Source: Candidatus Nitrospira neomarina (GTDB lineage Bacteria > Nitrospirota > Nitrospiria > Nitrospirales > UBA8639). Taken from it: 64,000 nt of DNA. A model generated the notes under the pieces. It searched no databases. It was not told the origin of the DNA and saw nothing but the letters and a program-made list of their open reading frames with translations. Positions 59,635 through 64,000 of this stretch are shown here, one piece after another. The position numbers and the translations under genes were made by a program. Each line of letters begins with the position of its first letter. The first letter of the stretch is position 1. The DNA lies in NCBI RefSeq assembly GCF_032051675.1, contig NZ_CP116968.1:806001-870000 (forward strand), written 5' to 3'.

Positions 59635-61839
59635 ATGCCAACGCTCTCAAATCGTTTTCAACGTCTGGTTTCTGCCACTGAATGGGATCCGTTTTCCGTG
59701 TTGGGTCCTCATCGTGGGGAATCGACGGATTCTTCCGGTGTTTGCATCAGGGCTTTTCTGCCTGACGCTGCCGAAGTTGCGGTGCTTCCGGGCCGAAATG
59801 GCAACACCCCTATTCCCATGAAGCTCGTGCATCCTGCTGGAGTGTTTGAAGCTCGATGGGAGGGGCATTCATTGGGAACGGATTACCAATTTCGCATTGT
59901 CGATCGGCAGGGAAAATCCAGTCAACGTCATGACCCCTATGCGTTTCTTCCGCGTATTTCAGATTTTGATTTACATCTGTTCGGTGAGGGGAAGCTTTAT
60001 AGAAGTTATGAACAGCTTGGGGCGCAAGTTTGCACCCATCAGGATGTTCCGGGGGTCAACTTTGCTGTGTGGGCACCCAATGCCAAACGGGTCAGCGTGG
60101 TCGGAGACTTCAATGAATGGGATGGGCGTCGGCATCCGATGAGAAGCCGCGGAGGTGGTGGTATTTGGGAGTTATTCATTCCTGACATGAATGATGGTGC
60201 GGTGTATAAATTCGAAATTTTACCGCAAAATGGGGATGCACCGTTTTTGAAAGCGGACCCCTATGCTTCCTCAGCTGAATTACGACCCAAAACCGCCTCT
60301 GTTGTCCGTGATCTTTCGGGATATGAATGGCGGGATGGTGAGTGGATGGCATCCAGGCAAAATTGGGATCCCCTCGCTCAGCCTTGGTCCATCTATGAGG
60401 TGCATTTGGGATCCTGGAGACGTGTCCCGGAGGAAGGGTCTCGATGGCTGACCTACTCAGAATTATCAAAAACCCTCATTCCCTATGTGAAGGACATGGG
60501 GTTTACCCACATTGAGCTGATGCCGGTGACGGAACATCCCTTTGACGGGTCTTGGGGGTATCAGGCCACCGGGTATTTTGCACCCACAAGCCGGTTTGGC
60601 ACTCCTGCCGAGTTTATGGCATTTGTGGATGCCTGTCATCAGGCCGGAATCGGGGTCCTGATGGATTGGGCTCCTGCGCACTTTCCGGAAGATCCCCATG
60701 GCTTGGCCTGGTTTGATGGGACAAATTTGTATGACCATTCGGACCCGCGGCTAGGATTTCATCCGGAATGGAATAGCCGGATTTTTAATTACGGTCGGAC
60801 CGAAGTCAAAAACTTTCTGATCAATAGCGCACTCAGCTGGTTTGACCGGTACCACATTGATGGCCTTCGGGTGGATGCCGTGGCATCGATGCTCTATCTC
60901 GATTATGCCCGAAAAGCCGGCGAATGGATTCCCAATAAATTCGGGGGCAGAGAGAATCTTGAAGCAGTGGAATTTTTGAAAGAGCTCAATACCGTGGCCC
61001 ATCAGGAACATCCCGGTATTGTGATGATTGCCGAAGAATCCACGGCATGGCCTGGGGTCTCCAAGCCGACTTATGTCGGAGGGTTGGGATTTACGTTTAA
61101 ATGGAATATGGGGTGGATGCACGATACCCTGGATTATTTTAGTCTGGATCCTATTTATCGGAGGTTTCATCAACATAATGTGACTTTTGGATTAGTCTAT
61201 GCCTTTACCGAAAACTTTGTCCTCCCGCTTTCTCATGATGAAGTGGTCCATGGCAAGAAATCGCTTCTGGATAAAATGCCCGGGGACGAATGGCAGCGAT
61301 TTGCGAATTTGCGGGCCTTGTATGGACACATGTGGGGCCATCCTGGAAAGAAAATGCTCTTTATGGGATGCGAGATCGGCCAATGGTGGGAATGGAACCA
61401 TGATGATAGCCTTCAATGGCATTTACTTGAGTATGATCGGCATCAGGGTCTCCAGCGTTATGTCGCTGATCTCAATCGATTATATGCCTCACAACCCGCG
61501 CTCCATCAGGTTGACTATGATTGGACGGGGTTCCAGTGGATCGATCTTCATGACAGTGATCATTCGACGCTCACGTATTTCAGGCGCGCAAAAGATCCTT
61601 CCGATATTGTGGTCTGTGCCATGAACCTCACTCCGGTCCCTCGGGAAACATATCGAATGGGTGTGCCCAACGCCGGATACTATCGAGAGCTTTTGAACAG
61701 TGACTCTGAAGCGTACGGTGGAAGTAATATGGGGAATGCTGGAGGTGTCCAGGCTGAAGACATGCCTTGGCATGGCCAGCCGTTTTCTGTAGTGATTACC
61801 CTTCCGCCTTTAGCCGCAGTCTTTTTTAAGCCTGTTTAG
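59635..61839 (+). CDS. glgB: 1,4-alpha-glucan branching enzyme GlgB
   Basis: GH13 branching enzyme. N-terminal domain N1 ([20 protein letters not shown]), CBM48 ([20 protein letters not shown]), then the barrel: [49 protein letters not shown] (nucleophile Asp), [17 protein letters not shown] (Glu) and [17 protein letters not shown] (His-Asp). 734 aa, the long form with N1. ATG 59635 has AAGGAG nine bases before; an in-frame TTG 59629 is less likely. Confidence 0.96.
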   Translation: MPTLSNRFQRLVSATEWDPFSVLGPHRGESTDSSGVCIRAFLPDAAEVAVLPGRNGNTPIPMKLVHPAGVFEARWEGHSLGTDYQFRIVDRQGKSSQRHDPYAFLPRISDFDLHLFGEGKLYRSYEQLGAQVCTHQDVPGVNFAVWAPNAKRVSVVGDFNEWDGRRHPMRSRGGGGIWELFIPDMNDGAVYKFEILPQNGDAPFLKADPYASSAELRPKTASVVRDLSGYEWRDGEWMASRQNWDPLAQPWSIYEVHLGSWRRVPEEGSRWLTYSELSKTLIPYVKDMGFTHIELMPVTEHPFDGSWGYQATGYFAPTSRFGTPAEFMAFVDACHQAGIGVLMDWAPAHFPEDPHGLAWFDGTNLYDHSDPRLGFHPEWNSRIFNYGRTEVKNFLINSALSWFDRYHIDGLRVDAVASMLYLDYARKAGEWIPNKFGGRENLEAVEFLKELNTVAHQEHPGIVMIAEESTAWPGVSKPTYVGGLGFTFKWNMGWMHDTLDYFSLDPIYRRFHQHNVTFGLVYAFTENFVLPLSHDEVVHGKKSLLDKMPGDEWQRFANLRALYGHMWGHPGKKMLFMGCEIGQWWEWNHDDSLQWHLLEYDRHQGLQRYVADLNRLYASQPALHQVDYDWTGFQWIDLHDSDHSTLTYFRRAKDPSDIVVCAMNLTPVPRETYRMGVPNAGYYRELLNSDSEAYGGSNMGNAGGVQAEDMPWHGQPFSVVITLPPLAAVFFKPV

Positions 61840-61984
61840 CTTTCCAAGATCTCCGTGAAATGGCTGTTCTACCTCTTCCATTTCGATCAGGTTGGTATGT
61901 TGAGCCGACTAGGACAGATATCCTTCCGGACAAAGAGTGAGCGATGTTCATTGATATGCTCCCTCTAATGGTCATCACCTGAGC

Positions 61985-63862
61985 CTAGTCAGATTTCAGA
62001 AAAATCCAGGCGGGATAGGGTGGAAGCTTGAGAGAGACCTGCTCCACATTCTGAACGGTGAGATTGGAGGGAGCCAGGAGTTCTTCCTGATCGCCGGCGG
62101 CGAATGTTCCACTATCCAGGCGGGATTCCCAATTCCCTTTTGGAAGTTTGACTAAGGCTAAAGAGGCCTTGTGGTGAAATCCCAGAAGGACCAGTGCCTC
62201 GGGCCCCTGTTTCGCACGGCGATGAATAATCAGCAATTGACTTTTCGCATGTGACCCAATCTGGATTTTGTGGCCTTTCACTCCGGTGCCTAATGCGGGA
62301 ATAGATTTTCGCAGGTGAATCAACGCCTGGCACCACCGCGCGTGGGTGTGTTGCTGGGGATTGGTCTCAAGACATGGATGAATGATGGAACGATCGAAGG
62401 TTTCTTGAGCATAGGGATCAGGAATGTCCGTCCATCCGAATGCGGCAAATTCCCTGGTTCTCCCTTGTCGGACGGCTTCAATTAACGCAGGATCCCCATG
62501 GTCGATGAAATACAAAAAAGGAGCGGTTTCGCCGTATTCTTCTCCCATAAATAAAAGAGGAAGATATGGTGAGAGCAGCACGGTGGCATTGGCGACTTTG
62601 AGGGCTTCAAAACTCACCAAGCTACTGAGTCGGTCTCCCTGTGCGCGATTGCCGATTTGATCATGATTTTGGGCGCACACCACAAGTTGTGTTGGTGAGC
62701 AGGGTTTAAAGGAATTGCCATGTTTCCGTCGCCGGTGTGGAGAATATTGTCCTGAATAGACCACACCTTCCCGTATAGCCTTACCCAGGTCTTTAAGTTG
62801 TCCAAAGTCTTCATAGTAGCCCTTACGCTCATTTGTGAGCAGGGCATGCAGGGCATGATGAAAGTCATCGCTCCATTGCGCGTCCAACCCATATCCCCCT
62901 CGTGAGGGAGGCGAAATGATGCGGACATCATTCAAATCACTTTCGGCAATGACCTGAACCTGGCGCTTGAGTCGGTCTCCCTCCGTATGAACCGCTTCCC
63001 CGATGTCCTGAAGAAGATGCTTGGCGCTGAAGTCGAAGATGCCGTGAATCGCATCAAGCCGTAACGCATCAATGTGGTATTCATGAATCCAATAGACCGC
63101 ATTGCTGATCATGAAATGTCTGACAGCATCACTATCGGGTCCATCGTAGTTGAGGGCGCTCCCCCATGGGGTTTTATAGGTGTCGGTAAAGTACGGACCA
63201 AAATCACCAAGGTAATTTCCTTCCGGACCCAGGTGGTTGTAGACCACGTCCATGATCACCGCGAGACCCGCTGCATGACAGGCATTGACCAATCGCTTGA
63301 GGCCATCGGGTCCACCATAGTTGTGTTGCGGAGCAAAGAGAAAGGTTCCATCGTATCCCCAGTTTCTGGCCCCAGGACATTGCGCCACCGGCAAGAGTTC
63401 AATGGCGGTAATGCCAATCTGGTCACGCAAATATGGCAGACGGCTGATGATGGCATCAAAGGTTCCATCCTGGGTGAACGTGCCGGTATGGAGCTCGTAA
63501 ATGATGTATTGATCGAGGGGCAGGCCACGCCAAGCTGTATCCGTCCAGGAAAATGCCAAAGGATTGATAATTTCCGAGGGGCCGTGGACACCGTCCGGTT
63601 GGAATCGGGAAGCCGGATCAGGGCGTTCAATGGAGTGATTTAATACATATTGATAGCGGGTGCCTGGAGAAATGTCTTGCAACGTGCCTTTCCAATATCC
63701 AAAAGGTTCCTGGCTAAGGAGGGTCGCTTCCCCGGTACTTCCCATGATTTTGACGGCCACCGACTGGGCCTTCGGTGCCCACACCCGAAACTCCACAGAT
63801 GAGGTGTCGATATATGAGGCGCCCAGGTCTAATTGCCATTCTACTGGCTCTAATTTTTCCAA
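61985..63862 (-). CDS. treZ: Malto-oligosyltrehalose trehalohydrolase TreZ
   Basis: Releases trehalose from the product of TreY. TTG start with GGAGG at ideal spacing. N-terminal CBM48-type domain (VEFRVWAPKAQSVAVKIMGS), PDPASRFQPDGVHGPS, YELHTGTFTQDGTFDAIIS, ELLPVAQCPGARNWGYDGT, VVYNHLGPEGNYL, DALRLDAIHGIFDFSAK (nucleophile Asp), VIAESDLND (acid/base Glu), AQNHDQIGNRAQGDRLSSL and LLFMGEEYGETAPFLYF. 625 aa. Converges on glgB with a 145 bp gap. The last 138 bases of the window upstream of it hold only a 24-codon frame (GTG 63920, plus strand) of doubtful meaning. Confidence 0.95.
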   Translation of the reverse strand: MEKLEPVEWQLDLGASYIDTSSVEFRVWAPKAQSVAVKIMGSTGEATLLSQEPFGYWKGTLQDISPGTRYQYVLNHSIERPDPASRFQPDGVHGPSEIINPLAFSWTDTAWRGLPLDQYIIYELHTGTFTQDGTFDAIISRLPYLRDQIGITAIELLPVAQCPGARNWGYDGTFLFAPQHNYGGPDGLKRLVNACHAAGLAVIMDVVYNHLGPEGNYLGDFGPYFTDTYKTPWGSALNYDGPDSDAVRHFMISNAVYWIHEYHIDALRLDAIHGIFDFSAKHLLQDIGEAVHTEGDRLKRQVQVIAESDLNDVRIISPPSRGGYGLDAQWSDDFHHALHALLTNERKGYYEDFGQLKDLGKAIREGVVYSGQYSPHRRRKHGNSFKPCSPTQLVVCAQNHDQIGNRAQGDRLSSLVSFEALKVANATVLLSPYLPLLFMGEEYGETAPFLYFIDHGDPALIEAVRQGRTREFAAFGWTDIPDPYAQETFDRSIIHPCLETNPQQHTHARWCQALIHLRKSIPALGTGVKGHKIQIGSHAKSQLLIIHRRAKQGPEALVLLGFHHKASLALVKLPKGNWESRLDSGTFAAGDQEELLAPSNLTVQNVEQVSLKLPPYPAWIFLKSD

Positions 63863-64000
63863 ACGTGGTGCCTCCTTTTTTGGTATTTTTCGATTGAATT
63901 GTTAGCTGGTGGGGGATGAGTGAAGTTTAACAAAAAAGCTGAAGAGCTGTATATGGAACTGCAGGAGCGTCTGATTAGGTTTGCCCCATTTTGAGATATG

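Noticed and set aside
63074-63643. 189-codon plus-strand frame inside treZ
   Set aside because: Antisense shadow of catalytic-domain codons.
63920-63994. 24-codon frame at the window end (GTG 63920)
   Set aside because: Protein-like but far too short, with only a weak purine-rich upstream stretch.
1-64000. CRISPR arrays, phage genes, toxin-antitoxin or restriction systems
   Set aside because: Read for regular spaced repeats, integrases, terminase/portal genes and nuclease/methylase pairs; none seen.

Overview
The window comes from a Gram-negative (LPS-bearing) bacterium. Gene content and order suggest the phylum Nitrospirota, probably a Nitrospira-like nitrite oxidiser: the bamA / ompH / fabZ / lpxA / lpxI / oxidoreductase / lpxB / msbA run, a GldG/DUF4340 ABC cluster, a DhnA-type aldolase next to a glutamate dehydrogenase, and a divergent glycogen/trehalose block. 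That assignment is inference from layout and was not tested by a search. Nearly every gene is chromosomal housekeeping or envelope metabolism. I see no integrase, transposase, phage module, CRISPR array, toxin-antitoxin pair or recognisable defence system.

1-21180, plus strand: an almost unbroken outer-membrane/LPS cluster. It opens with the C-terminal barrel of BamA and an OmpH/Skp-like periplasmic protein. Lipid A synthesis follows (fabZ, lpxA, lpxI, a Gfo/Idh/MocA oxidoreductase, lpxB), then the flippase msbA, a DUF374 acyltransferase carrying a frameshift in an A9 tract, waaA and lpxK. Core assembly comes next: waaF, gmhB, waaC, two family-2 and two family-4 glycosyltransferases, a NodB-type deacetylase, a pair of overlapping membrane-protein genes of unknown function, and a third heptosyltransferase. 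lpxD is absent from its usual place between ompH and fabZ.

21181-29950: a looser region. It holds an unrecognised 353-residue protein, tRNA-Ser(GCU), two gene-poor AT-rich stretches of about 1 kb flanking a STAS-domain gene, two small proteins, a DsbA-like thiol protein, a cupin, an animal-type transketolase and a small lipoprotein. Two copies of a ~120-150 bp hairpin-forming dispersed repeat lie here in opposite orientation (21296-21418 and 26754-26905).

30067-38482: a four-gene minus-strand ABC export/gliding-like operon (ATPase, permease, GldG-type, DUF4340), then a Pal/OmpA-type lipoprotein and several small secreted or lipid-anchored proteins around an ElyC/SanA-type DUF218 protein.

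38647-54790: sugar-nucleotide and central metabolism (KdsC-type phosphatase, ManC/AlgA, ManB/AlgC, FBPase). Then comes a yacL-ispD-ispF-cysE run that matches a conserved Firmicutes gene order, class I aldolase, glutamate dehydrogenase, truA, an AMIN-domain amidase, yacP, tatD, a PAP2 phosphatase and a CDF metal transporter.

54482-63862: glycogen/trehalose metabolism. A minus-strand operon lapA-glgC-treY plus two small envelope proteins diverges from glgB across 56 bp containing a perfect 12-bp palindrome; treZ converges on glgB. GlgC makes ADP-glucose, GlgB branches the glucan, and TreY and TreZ turn alpha-glucan ends into trehalose. Glycogen synthase and the debranching enzyme are not in the window.
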